Assembly (NCBI GenBank): GCA_036852015.1
Contig: JAANDG010000578.1
Location: forward strand, 1 to 64,000
Length of the DNA stretch: 64,000 bases
Direction of reading: 5' to 3'
Origin: Pelodera strongyloides
Lineage: Eukaryota > Nematoda > Chromadorea > Rhabditida > Rhabditidae
Shown: one piece after another, positions 1 to 16,783 of the stretch
Numbering within the stretch: position 1 is the stretch's first letter
Layout of the letters: the number at the start of each line of letters is the position of its first letter
Notes under the pieces: generated by a model
The model's input: the letters and a program-made list of their open reading frames with translations, nothing else
What the model was told of the DNA's origin: nothing
Databases searched by the model: none
Translations under genes and position numbers: made by a program

Positions 1-488
1 TTATTTTTCATCACACGAAATTTGGCTACCAACTTAGAAAGATATTTTACCGTGATGGTTGCCAAAATCCAAAAAAAGGTGGTTGTCTTTCTATTTTTAT
101 TTATCATACAATTGAAACTGTTAAGTAAGACGAGCTATGTAGTTTCCTTATCATACAATTGAAACTGTGAAAGCTATGTAGTGTCTTTCTTGCGCTCTCA
201 GTCGTTGATGATCGTCAGCTTGAGGAGAATATATATCTATGTCCTTTCTTCAAAAAAATATTTTTGAACTCTCAATCACTTTCTCATACGCGTGGTCATA
301 CCAAGGAAAAAATCATGGTCTTGTCCAACTTTTGGACCAATTAAATCAAGCTATGAATTCACCCTTAGTTATTCACATGTACCTCCATTCCATTGTCGTA
401 CATAGTTTTTTTTTTGCTTGTTATATGCGCTTTATTACTCTCATTGTTAATTTTTGCTATTGTCGATGTTGTTATATTATTGTTGTCA

Positions 489-540
489 TTTTTTTTGTCT
501 TTCTCTTTACTTCGGTGTACACTGAATAAAGTATTCATAT
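489..540. repeat. Dispersed 52-bp repeat, copy 1
   Basis: This block, containing TTCGGTGTACACTGAATAAA, recurs nearly identically in inverted orientation at 20806-20858. No terminal repeats or target duplication are visible, so it is a fragment of an unidentified dispersed element or a shared regulatory segment. Confidence 0.6.
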
Positions 541-950
541 AACCGAATGTTAGAAAATATCGACCATAGATATGCGGCAGTCGATTGCTTTGCCATTCAA
601 GGTTAGTGGTGCATAAAAACAACAACAATATAATGCCAATCAGCGCAAAATATAATGCGAATCAGCGCAAAATATTATGCGAATCACCGCAAAAGGTGGC
701 GTCAGTTCCTTAGTCTTAGGAGTGACAAGTAAATAGACTTCCGGGCAGCAAAAGAGATATTGGACGTCCGAAAAAAGGTTCTGTGAATCATACGATACCA
801 ATTTAATACCGTAGTGAACCGAATACCGAGCAGGTACTCGCGCCATGTGAGTACCTATTGTTTGTGACCCGTCCACTGCAGAAAGACAATGAACGCGAAG
901 ATGGTCTCGTCACGCCCCTCTGATGTGATTTTTTTCGATTTTTTTTTGTT

Positions 951-953
951 TTT

Positions 954-1012
<59 letters not shown>
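951..1012. repeat. Poly-T tract
   Basis: A nearly pure run of about 55-60 T, preceded by other T-rich sequence. It may be the reverse-complement poly-A tail of an inserted retroposon, but no retroposon body or target duplication is recognised beside it. Confidence 0.9.
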
Positions 1013-1013
<1 letters not shown>

Positions 1014-1166
1014 GTAGCAGACAATCTGCGCGTCAAGTCATGTTTCGTAGGATCTAACACGTAGATCTACAAGAAGACATTGTTCCCCCTCGTTCTTTGC
1101 TTGACCGACGTGTGTTTCTCTTAATGGCTGTTGCTGTTGTTTATCTAATGAATACCATTTTTAGAA

Positions 1167-6594
<5,428 letters not shown>

Positions 6595-6858
6595 ATGTAG
6601 CGCGTATCATAAATTTGACATTTATATAAATTCGAGAACTCCTGAAATATACATACTTTGCTAAGCACTTTGGTAATTTTGTTTCATTGTTATGAGCCAC
6701 GTTTGGTTTCATTTTCCTCCCAATGAGATACTCAGATTGTTATTGTTATTAGCGCCCCAGCCACTAGAAGATGAATATGTAGAATCATGGTTATTTTCTT
6801 GTGGTATAGGGTCTTGTTGTCGCACGTATGTGCCCTGCTGTTACTTTTTTTCGTTTCG

Positions 6859-6864
6859 AATAAA
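6859..6864 (+). promoter_or_regulatory. Polyadenylation signal AATAAA (RUVBL2)
   Basis: AATAAA about 265 bases after the RUVBL2 stop and before the start of the SMIM12-like gene. This is the first good hexamer downstream of that gene. Confidence 0.5.
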
Positions 6865-7133
6865 ACAAGTTAAATGAAGTGTGTATGTCGAACAAACAAT
6901 CTATACGGGCAGTCGTCCCTAGTACGCTATTACTGTCATTTTCCAAAAGTTATGATATCATTTTCAGAAATCTGAAATTGCTTCTTTTAGGAACGAGGGG
7001 AACATCTTGAGTGTGGAATTTACGGGTTATGTGGCCGGTTCTTTATGTCTTTGGTAATATTTGAAGTTTAAGCAGAATTTTTAATCATAATCAGCCTCTG
7101 CGCGAAACTTGTCATGGCAAATCGGATTACAGT

Positions 7134-7709
7134 ATGCTAAGGGGCTTGCGTCGTTGCATGAATAGGATCGGTCAAACGTTTATTTCAGAGGTTGAACATG
7201 AGCTGACTGTGCGGTCCTAATCCCAAACATAATGCGCCACAATTCTTCTCCAGAATAGTGCAATTGCGCAGCTTTAAAAAACAAGTGTACTCGTAGAAAC
7301 TTCAGGTGTCCTTATGGATAACAGATTATTCTATGGCGAATACAACTAAACTGATTTAGGTCAGCGACTATCGTACTACTTAGTATTACCGTGTGCGGCA
7401 GTGATAGGTACGATTGGGTACTACGCGGAGAAGAAGTTAATGCCAAAACCGAAACCAATTCCTTACTTGGAAAAGTCGATTATGGAGGTAGGGAGACTTA
7501 TTCGTTAAAAACTACAATGTGTTATGGTACCCAGACCCTGCATCATATCTGAAGAGAGTTATCGTCTGCTGATGAATCCACTGTTACAGGCTCGTGAACA
7601 ACGATTGACCGAAGGCCCCGGTCAATCAACGCATTCCCCAGAAGCCGATGATATCGCGAAACAGAGGGCCAATACCCTCAACATTGCAGCACCAGTTCCC
7701 GCGGATTAG
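7134..7709 (+). CDS. SMIM12: Small integral membrane protein 12-like (SMIM12)
   Basis: Predicted 94-residue single-pass membrane protein of unknown molecular role, in the SMIM12 family (human about 92 residues). Exons: 7134-7170 (weakest call), 7360-7487 and 7590-7709. The membrane segment SYYLVLPCAAVIGTIGYYAE matches the family's pattern (aromatic residues, VTFPVA-like turn, GAVGYHLE). The following PIPYLEKSIMEAREQRL matches the conserved EEKSISERREDRKL stretch. The last exon carries a hydrophilic tail and a TAG stop. Exon 1 (start MLRGLRRCMNRI, phase 1) was picked because it joins in frame through a moderate donor CG|GTCAAA; a different first exon is possible. The AATAAA at 7912-7917 fits its 3' end. 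Confidence 0.72.
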
Positions 7710-7911
7710 GAACAAACTAAACCACCTAGGATATTTTATATGTTTCATTCCCTTACTTGTAGTATGATTTTAAATTGATCTGATAATGGGGTTCTCGTTC
7801 GTTTATGGGATCATCTAATATAGTTAGAAAAATCAACTGCTCGCCAACAAAATTATGGAAAACATTTTATAGGATAGGATCGAATGCCAAAAAATTATAT
7901 TACATATGAAA

Positions 7912-7917
7912 AATAAA
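7912..7917 (+). promoter_or_regulatory. Polyadenylation signal AATAAA (SMIM12-like)
   Basis: AATAAA about 200 bases after the SMIM12-like stop codon, followed by a T- and G-containing stretch. It lies between this gene and the convergent POLE3 gene. Confidence 0.55.
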
Positions 7918-8219
7918 GAATGTTCTGATTGCGCTCTTAGTGAGCAGGAAACAAGTTTTCGCACACAAATATAGATTATAGATACCCGCCGATAATTTAT
8001 GAGTATCTCAAATGAAAACTACAAAATTATAAAGCAAATTCAAATTAAGGCAAATTTAGCGAAAGTCAAAATCATAAACTGAGGAGGGAGGAAGCATTCA
8101 CACGGCTAATTGGAGGCATGTAGTGTAATTACCCATCAGGAAATGTTGAGTTGTAAATAAGAGAGAAAAAATAACTTGGGTTGGGACAATCAACTTCGCT
8201 GGCAAACGTCGATACGAGA

Positions 8220-9293
8220 TCAGAGTGGAATTGTATCAGGTAGTTCTCCGCCTGCATCCACCACATGTTCAACGCGGGTACTGTCGGAAAATTTACCTGA
8301 AACAATTACTTTGCACGGTAGAGCAATATGAATGTGTGGTCGGTAGTAAAGCGGTTACAGGTCTATGCAGCATACAGATCAAGTCTATGTATACATTAGT
8401 GTGGCTTCAAACAAACGGAAATATGAAGAGAACGTACTTGCATCATGTGCTGCGGCCTTTTTGTCAGCCCGTTTCTTAGCAGCCTCCGCATTTTTGTCAG
8501 CTTTCTTTACTTTCCATGCTTCAACCATTTGCTCCATCTGAATATCGATAGAGGTATAGTTTCTTCAGAATAAAATCCAAGCGCAATATGGCCTTTCCGA
8601 CGTTACATTTTTTTAGTTCCTAACCCATGATTTTCATCTTCGACACTACTTGTGAACGATATCGAAAGTTGTACCTTTTGTTCAAGCCGTTCACATTCCA
8701 ATTGTTTGAGTGAGGCGACCACATCTTCTGCTGTAACTAATCTTCGCTTCTTTCCCTGTGCATGATCCGTTGAATACGAGGCTAGATTGAGGACAAAAAC
8801 TGAGGCCGCACGGGATACCACACTTCTTGCTTCTGAAAATATGTGTGCTTGATGAAATAAAATAAGCGTCTCGTCTACTAGCATGCTGTTTTCCTTCATA
8901 AAGAGATTTCATAAAGAAAATACATTTTTTTAGTGGAGTAAACAAAGCATACCTACAACATAGTCATAGAAACGATAGCGTAAAGGCGGTGAAAAACATA
9001 GAAACGGTAGCGTAAAGGTAGTGAAAACCACCCTCCCCCAACGACCCTGACATACAGTATGACTCGATCAGTTTTTATATGAAATCTTACCTGTGACATT
9101 ACCATATCAAACACCAGTATATGTAGACGGGAACAAACTTGGACAGAAGATATCACTAAGCAAAGTCATAACTTAATTTGAACAAGAACCAACCTGAACT
9201 AATCTTTGAATTCTCGGGGAGAGCTCCCTTGACGATTCGATTAACAACGGTAGTTGGAAGTTTGAGACGAGTTGCCCGTTCACGATCATTCAT
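8220..9293 (-). CDS. POLE3: DNA polymerase epsilon subunit 3 / CHRAC17 histone-fold protein
   Basis: Histone-fold subunit that pairs with POLE4 in DNA polymerase epsilon and with CHRAC1 in the CHRAC remodeller (family knowledge). Four exons on the minus strand: 9194-9293, 8675-8832, 8438-8537 and 8220-8251, giving 129 residues with phases 1, 0, 1. It starts MNDRERATRLKLPTTVVNRI. The family signature ISSEARSVVSRAASVFVL spans the first junction (human ISKEARSAISRAASVFVL), followed by KKRRLVTAEDVVASLKQLEC. The tail is Lys/Ala-rich (KKADKNAEAAKKRADKKAAA), comparable to the charged tail of the human protein but without its long acidic run. The short last exon (GELPDTIPL, stop) is the least certain part. 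Convergent with the SMIM12-like gene. Confidence 0.9.
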
Positions 9294-9993
9294 TGTCTGA
9301 AGAGATTATATTATTTTCTTGTAATCCACTGAAAGTTCAAAGTGAGACAACGACAACGAAAAATGATAGAGAATAGAGACATGGAGAAAGGTTCCAATAT
9401 CAAAGGAGAGATTTGAGAGACGTCCCAAAGTGCGAAAGAGGAAACGACAATTAATCTGTCCAATTTATTAGTATTTTATTTCTATGGAATCGGAAACACG
9501 CGGATTTGGACATTCTAATGGCAAAAAAAAACAAGAAATAAGTCAAGTCTTCCATACACAAAAGGCGACCTCGATCGATGTACTCAACTGCCTTTCCCGC
9601 CAATGAGATTGAATACGGGAAGCTAGGATAGCATTGTCACTGTCATTGTACATGAGGCACACTACGGGCCGAAAACGCTATTGTGAAATGAAAATACAAC
9701 CTTCTGAACAAAATCAAGTCAATAATGAGTTTGTCAGAACAACTTCATCGCAGTGAAAAGTATCAAACTATATCAAGGAATCACATTTATTCGCGTTCTC
9801 CCTCAAGAGCACGACATACCAGTTCAACATTGCCAGAAACACCGATTAAATAATCGATATGAAAGTGAAAATTACAGTATTACAGTAAAAATCAAGCAAG
9901 CAAGCAATTATTCAATCAACGATAGATGATACTTGTAATGTACAGTAATGAAAGAGAAACGGATCACACTTATCATTCCTCTTTGAGCCATTA
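9294..9993. other. Intergenic between POLE3 and COMMD10
   Basis: About 700 bases between the start of POLE3 and the stop of COMMD10, both on the minus strand. No exon-like sequence was found. It should contain the COMMD10 3' UTR and the POLE3 promoter; no obvious TATA box is placed where expected. Confidence 0.5.
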
Positions 9994-11719
9994 TCATTGA
10001 GTAAGGCGGTCGATGACCCGTTGAGCATCGTTGGTTGCTTGTAATAACCTCGACGCCTCATCGTAAGACAATGTGAAGTTCTTTGAGCCACTGGAAGTTT
10101 TCAGCTGAAGCTTGAGCAGCGCCTCCTTGCAAGATGAAGTCGCATCACTAAAGTAGACGAATCAACATCAACATCAACAAGAAAGAACAAAAGAACCATA
10201 TTTGTCTACTACTTCATATAAAACCGCGACACCCGCCGTAGCCAGGTAACATAGAGAGAGCTTTTGTCCTAGGGTTCTAATAATAGGTCTGGGATTCCTT
10301 CTAAAAATAGTTCTGGGAGTCCGAGTCGCGAAGGTGGAATTGTGGAATACAGAATACAGGACGGAAAATTCGTAAAAATTAAAACAATGGGGAACACTCT
10401 AAAGTTGTTCCAACACAATATAGTCATACTGTGTTATATATATCCACTCCACTCGGCTTCGGTTTAGTGGTGATATAAAAAAAACGTACCGAAAAAAAAG
10501 AAAAAGAAGAGGAAACTGATTTGAGGTGCACAAGAACATAGTACTTAACATGAGATAAACAGTACAGTATACTAGAGCTGCTTCATTGTCAACGAGAAAT
10601 TGTGGCAGACCAGGCAGACCCAGACGGCACAGATGCATGATGAGTTTTTGAATGGATTGAGAAAACTCACGTCTCAAATTCAAATTACATCCATATATTG
10701 CCCAGATGAACTAAATATGAAAAATAAAGTATTGAAGAAACGAACGCAGTGACCACCACATCGACTCCCCAAAGTGTGGAATGGACTCGCGGAAGTCCCG
10801 AACAGGACAGATCGGCGAGTCGGCTCACTGTTTCCGCGCCGATTTCGTCCCAGACTGCAGATATGGTCTCAACCACGTTCTCCGGGACATTTGCCTAAAT
10901 AAGGGTCAAATAAGGGAGGTTAAATTAATAAATAGGGTATTAAAAATTACGTTCAATGTCTCAATATTCTAGGTTCTTGAGTGCACACGTGCACTTGAAA
11001 TGAAAATCGGAAATTATTTCTCGCTACGAGCGAGTCCAAAATCGGAATGATGAACGCCCAGATTATCGCCCTACCTTCCCACTTACAAACGCAACCGACG
11101 CTTTATTAGAATGGTGCCTGTATACAAGTCACATATTCGGGTTTTTCGTACCTTTGTCAACACTTCCCGCATAGTCGCCTGGTTTGGTTGATAGAAAACA
11201 ATATCTCTCCAAAGGCTATGTAAGAACGTGACCTGAAAGTGGAAATGCAGAAGGAATACTGAAGCCCGTAAGAATACCTAAAAATGGTAATGAGCCGAAA
11301 ATCAAAACAGTGCAAACGGTCAGCAACAGACAAACACCGATTACTACTACTGCTAGCCTAGCTAACACGATCCATACGCTACAAAACAGTGTAGAGAAAA
11401 ATTGTTATAAAACTTACTAAATTATCGACTTGAACTAGATCGACGTGTAGTCCCTCACACAACTGCTGTTTTTCTTCCAAAGAGAACATTGTAGAGGGAT
11501 TAGCAATGGGTAGATCTGTAAATCCCATACAATAGAAGCTAATAGCATAGAAATTTGGGTAGATGCGCAGATGCAACGAAAAATGCAACCAAACTACCAA
11601 ACGATGGAATTACCTTGTAAAATACGTTGAGATAATTTCGCAAAACGCTTGGGCTTCATTTCAGAAACGGTATGCATCACTGATAACGACGAACACGGTG
11701 CGCTTAGCGAAAAGCTCAT
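9994..11719 (-). CDS. COMMD10: COMM domain-containing protein 10
   Basis: COMMD proteins form the Commander endosomal recycling complex and modulate NF-kB (family knowledge). Minus-strand exons: 11614-11719 (start MSFSLSAPCSSLSVMHTVSE), 11418-11515, 11152-11232, about 10742-10894, and 9994-10147. The helical N-terminal part includes KRFAKLSQRILQ, FSLEEKQQLCEGL and FLHSLWRDIVFYQPNQATMR. Residues NVVETISAVWDEIGAETVSR match the COMMD10 linker (human FVNTWSSMGQETVEK). The COMM domain begins LWGVDVVV and ends SYDEASRLLQATNDAQRVI. The join between exons 4 and 5 is unresolved: exon 5 needs a phase-2 donor, while every GT near the end of exon 4 gives phase 0. A micro-exon or an assembly or splicing irregularity lies there. 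The other junctions agree in phase. Confidence 0.85.
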
Positions 11720-12436
11720 TTTATTGAATGCTGAAACAACATCAGTTAGCATCGATAAAGCAAATTTGATACGGCAAGGTTAGTAGTGTCAAAATCACGC
11801 ACGGAAGGGAAAATGGAAAAAAATATGCTGGCGATTCTACTATCCATTTTTCTGTCGCACAGTTGGAAAAGCCGGCAAACTCTTATTGTGTTTGGCACAA
11901 CCCAAGTCTCGGACAAGTCTTTATTTTCATACTGAATAGATTTTTCTGAACAAAATATTACAGGAAAGCTGGAAACCCTGGTACCGGATTTCTAAAAAAG
12001 AAGATCACGCCCCGAACATTATTAAAGGACTTGAACGGGCGCATCTGAGTTTTTTTTAGCTTTCAATATTATATAGCCGATAATTTTTCGCCCACAGCAA
12101 GAATGTTTCACACCGAAAAAATTTTTGTGACCGGTCAACGTCCATTTGGCGACAACTTGGAGACCACGTGTAGACCAGTTTTTTTCGAGACAAATGGTCA
12201 CAAAATGGTTGCCAAGAAGTTGCGAACCGGTCCGGTCCGCAGTACACAGTTGGAAAAGCCAAACAAACGTTCGGCGGTAAAACAAACAGAAATGGCGGGT
12301 CCGGCAAGCAAACAAATGCACGGTGAATGCAACTTTGCGCCGAAAACATCCGAAAAAGGGTTTCGAGTGGAAAATGATAGAAAACGTGGATTGAGGAGAG
12401 TCGTGACGAACATAGAAAATCACGTCTTGGCGATGT
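11720..12436. other. Upstream of COMMD10; includes an iterated-word island at about 12100-12436
   Basis: No gene supported. The first part is the COMMD10 upstream region. From about 12100 the sequence repeatedly re-uses short words such as CAAATGG, GGTCAC, AACTTGG and ACCGGTCC in both orientations. This opens accidental frames on both strands, so the open frames of 70-133 codons here are treated as artefacts. The island runs directly into the satellite array. Confidence 0.5.
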
Positions 12437-15400
12437 TTTCCAGTTGAGAATTGTGTGTTGAGATCAGTTTAGTCGAAAACAGTGTGTTGAAATACATCTT
12501 GCCACAGGGTTTTCCAGTTGAAAAACAGCGTGTTGAGATCAGTTTACGCTGAAATATATCTTGCCACAGGGTTTTCCAGTTGAAAAACTTGTGTTGAGAT
12601 CAGTTTAAACTGAAGTACATCTTGCCACAGGGGTTTCAACCGGAAAACAGTGTGTTGAGATCAGTTTAAAAAACTGAAATACATCTTGCCACAGGGTTTT
12701 CAACCGGAAAACAGTGTGTTGAGATCAGTTTAAACTGAAATACATCTTGCCACAGGGTTTTCCAGTTGAAAACAGTGTGTTGAGATCAGTTTAAACTGAA
12801 ATACATCTTGCCACAGGGTTTTCAGTTGGAAAACAGTGTGGAAGATCAGTTTAAACTGAAATACATCTTGCCACCACAGGGTTTTCCAGTTGAAAACAGT
12901 GTGTTGAGATCAGTTTAAACTGAAATACATCTTGCCACAGGGTTTTCAGTGAAAACAGTGTGTTGAGATCAGTTTAAACTGAAATACATCTTGCCACAGG
13001 GTTTTCCAGTTGAAAACAGTGTGTTGAGATCAGTTTAAACTGAAATACATCTTGCCACAGGGTTTTCCAGTTGAAAAACAGTGTGTTGAGATCAGTTTAA
13101 ACTGAAATACATCTTGCCACAGGGTTTTCAGTTGGAAAACAGTGTGTTGAGATCAGTTTAAGCTGAAATACATCTTGCCACAGGGTTTTCAAACTGTGAA
13201 AAACAGTGTGTTGAGATCAGTTTAAACTGAAATACATCTTGCCACAGGGTTTTCAGTCTGGAAAACAGTGTGTTGAGATCAGTTTAAACTGAAATACATC
13301 TTGCCACAGGGTTTTCCAGTTGAAAACAGTGTGTTGAGATCAGTTTAAACTGAAATACATCTTGCCACAGGGTTTTCAACTTGGAAAACAGTGTGTTGAG
13401 ATCAGTTTAGACTGAAATACATCTTGCCACAGGGTTTTCCAGTTGAAAACAATGTGTTGAGATCAGTTTGAACTGAAATACGTCTTGCCACAGGGTTTTC
13501 AACTGGAAAACAGTGTGTTGAGATCAGTTTAAACTGAAATACATCTTGCCACAGGGTTTTCCAGTTGAAAAACATGTGTTGAGATCAGTTTAAGCTGAAA
13601 TACATCTTGCCACAGGGTTTTCATCTGGAAAACAGTGTGTTGAGATCAGTTTAAGCTGAAATACATCTTGCCACAGGGTTTTCCAGTTGAAAACAGTGTG
13701 TTGAGATCAGTTTAAACTGAAATACATCTTGCCACAGGGTTTTCATCTGGAAAACAGTGTGTTGAGATCAGTTTAAACTGAAATACATCTTGCCACAGGG
13801 TTTTCCAGTTGAAAACAGTGTGTTGAGATCAGTTTAAACTGAAATACATCTTGCCACAGGGTTTTCCAGTTGAAAACAGTGTGTTGAGATCAGTTTAAAC
13901 TGAAATACATCTTGCCACAGGGTTTTCCAGTTGAAAACAGTGTGTTGAGATCAGTTTAAACTGAAATACATCTTGCCACAGGGTTTTCCAGTTGAAAACA
14001 GTGTGTTGAGATCAGTTTAAGCTGAAATACATCTTGCCACAGGGTTTTCCAGTTGAAAACAGTGTGTTGAGATCAGTTTAAACTGAAATACATCTTGCCA
14101 CAGGGTTTTCCAGTTGAAAACAGTGTGTTGAGATCAGTTTAAACTGAAATACATCTTGCCACAGGGTTTTCATCTGGAAAACAGTGTGTTGAGATCAGTT
14201 TAAACTGAAATACATCTTGCCACAGGGTTTTCCATTGGAAAACAGTGTGTTGAGATCAGTTTAAACTGAAATACATCTTGCCACAGGGTTTTCCAGTTGA
14301 AAACAGTGTGTTGAGATCAGTTTAAACTGAAATACATCTTGCCACAGGGTTTTCATCTGGAAAACAGTGTGTTGAGATCAGTTTAAACTGAAATACATCT
14401 TGCCACAGGGTTTTCCAGTTGGAAACAGTGTGTTGAGATCAGTTTAAACTGAAATACATCTTGCCACAGGGTTTTATCTGGAAAAACAGTGTGTTTGAGA
14501 TCAGTTTAAGAAATACATCTTTTCACTTGGAAACTGAGATCACATCTTGCATCAGGGTTTTCATCTGGAAAACAGTGTGTTGAGATCAGTTTAAAGGGAC
14601 AGGCCCATCAAAATAAATCTACATTTACGATACGTTCATAATGACTATCAAGCATTTTTATTACAATATATACAAACTAAATTTCACCATTATTCGCCCT
14701 AGACAACTTTTTTTCCAATGCGCTCTGCTCAAATGTATACCATAAAACTGCAGATTTCAAAGCTATATATGCAAATTTTAATCGCATTATAATTTCACGA
14801 TAAATTTGCATTGACGACAAGGATATTTGCGGCTCTACGGTATACATTTGAGCAGAGCGCATCGGAAAAAAGTTTTCAATGGCAAATAAATGTGAAATTT
14901 AGTTTGTATATATTGTAATAAAAATGCTTGATAGTCACTATGGACGTATCGTAAATATAGGTTTACTTTGATGGGCCTGTCCCTTTAAGCTGAAATACAT
15001 CTTGCCACAGGGTTTTCCAGTTGAAAACAGTGTGTTGAGATCAGTTTAAACTGAAATACATCTTGCCACAGGGTTTTCCAGTTGAAAACAATGTGTTGCG
15101 ATCAGTTTAAACTGAAATACATCTTGCCACAGGGTTTTCCAGTTGAAAACAGTGTGTTGAGACCAGTTTAAACTGAAATACATCTTGCCACAGGGTTTTC
15201 ATCTGGAAAACAGTGTGTTGAGATCAGTTTAAGCTGAAATACATCTTGCCACAGGGTTTTCATCTGGAAAACAGTGTGTTGAGATCAGTTTAAGCTGAAA
15301 TACATCTTGCCACAGGGTTTTCATCTGGAAAACAGTGTGTTTGAGATCAGTTTTAAAACTGTTCTTGCCACAGGGTTTTTCCAGTTGAAAAACAGTGTGT

Positions 15401-16440
15401 TGAGATCAGTTTAAACTGAAATACATCTTGCCACAGGGTTTTCCAGTTGAAAAACAGTGTGTTGAGATCAGTTTAAGCTGAAATACATCTTGCCACAGGG
15501 TTTTCATCTGGAAAACAGTGTGTTGAGATCAGTTTAAACTGAAATACATCTTGCCACAGGGTTTTCCAGTTGAAAACAGTGTGTTGAGATCAGTTTAAGC
15601 TGAAATACATCTTGCCACAGGGTTTTCATTTGGAAAACAGTGAGTTGAGATCAGTTTAAACTGAAATACATCTTGCCACAGGGTTTTCATCTGGAAAACA
15701 GTGTGTTGAGATCAGTTTAAGCTGAAATACATCTTGCCACAGGGTTTTCAGTGGAAAACAGTGTGTTGAGATCAGTTTAAACTGAAATACATCTTGCCAC
15801 AGGGTTTTCATTCTGGAAAACAGTGTGTTGAGATCAGTTTAAGCTGAAATACATCTTGCCACAGGGTTTTCATCTGGAAAACAGTGTGTTGAGATCAGTT
15901 TAAACTGAAATACATCTTGCCACAGGGTTTTTCCAGTTGAAAACAGTGTGTTGAGATCAGTTTAAACTGAAATACAACTTGCCACAGGGTTTTCATCTGG
16001 AAAACAGTGTGTTGAGATCAGTTTAAACTGAAATACATCTTGCCACAGGGTTTTCCAGTTGAAAACAGTGTGTTGAGATCAGTTTAAACTGAAATACAAC
16101 TTGCCACAGGGTTTTCCAGTTGAAAACTGTGTGTTGAGACCAGTTTAAACTGAAATACATCTTGCCACAGGGTTTTCATCTGGAAAACAGTGTGTTGAGA
16201 TCAGTTTAAACTGAAATACATCTTGCCACAGGGTTTTCATCTGGAAAACAGTGTGGTTGAGATCAGTTTAAAGCTGAAATAACATCTTGCCACAGGGTTT
16301 TCCAGTTGAAAACAGTGTGTTGAGATCAGTTTAAACTGAAATACATCTTGCCACAGGGTTTTCCAGTTGAAAACAGTGTGTTGAGATCAGTTTAAACTGA
16401 AATACAACTTGCCACAGGGTTTTCCAGTTGAAAACAGTGT
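12437..16440. repeat. Satellite array, 61-bp unit, about 4 kb
   Basis: Head-to-tail tandem repeat of about 61 bases, close to 60 copies, interrupted once by the foldback element at 14595-14984. Each unit contains CTTGCCACAGG, a short hairpin such as GTTTTCCAGTTGAAAAC, GTGTGTTGAGATCAG and a perfect 12-base palindrome CAGTTTAAACTG. Copies are highly similar. The edges (before about 12700, near 14480-14560 and near 15340) show more degenerate or indel-bearing units. The hairpin loop occurs in both orientations among copies. No coding content. Confidence 0.97.
14591..14988. mobile_element. TTAA-flanked foldback element (MITE) inside the satellite
   Basis: A 390-base element (14595-14984) flanked by TTAA on both sides, the target site used by piggyBac-type transposases. 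It begins AGGGACAGGCCCATCAAA and ends with the inverse TTTGATGGGCCTGTCCCT. The two halves are inverted copies over most of their length (for instance ATTACAATATATACAAACTA on the left and its complement on the right). It has no coding capacity. The satellite repeat resumes on both sides, so the insertion came after array formation. Confidence 0.88.
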
Positions 16441-16783
16441 TTTTTTACGCACTAGACAACCTCACTACACAACGCCACATGCGTCGAGCCCCCAACCAAT
16501 CACCAGAATACCCGATTTTTTGTCCCACTGGTAGGTTTTCCAATTGGGAGGCCTATCAGTTGACACTCGATGACGTAACACATAAGGCAAAATTATTTAT
16601 CACAAGCTATATCGTATCACAGAAAAAAAAATAGGTATAATTCGTACATAGAAGCAATATATTACTAACTGTTCTTATATAGACACTAAATAAGATATTA
16701 CGCGAATTCACAGCTGGCGTTTCGTGGGACGTCTGGGTTTACTTACTTACATAAACTATTTAACTTCACCCAAGCGTATGAGG
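16441..16783. other. Spacer between satellite and GSS
   Basis: About 340 bases between the end of the array and the GSS stop codon. A 68-codon open frame overlaps the array edge and is not supported. This should include the GSS 3' UTR. Confidence 0.45.

Larger units (their letters stand above)
1..1166. other. 5' flank of RUVBL2, no gene seen
   Basis: No supported coding exon here. The stretch holds a short tandem duplication around 105-182 (a TTATCATACAATTGAAACTG block present twice), about three copies of a roughly 22-base unit AATCAGCGCAAAATATAATG at about 631-694, and a poly-T run. The open frames are short and lack splice-consistent or family-like sequence. The start of the next gene lies just after TTTTTAG, so a non-coding first exon somewhere in this region is possible but not identified. 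Confidence 0.5.

Noticed and set aside
951..1060. Lys-rich protein on the minus strand over the poly-T run
   Set aside because: Homopolymer translation only.
12022..12447. Open frames up to 133 codons on both strands before the satellite
   Set aside because: They overlap each other on both strands in a word-repeating island, have no splice context and match no family.
12437..16440. CRISPR-like array
   Set aside because: Units are head-to-tail without unique spacers, in a eukaryotic intron-rich context; this is a satellite.
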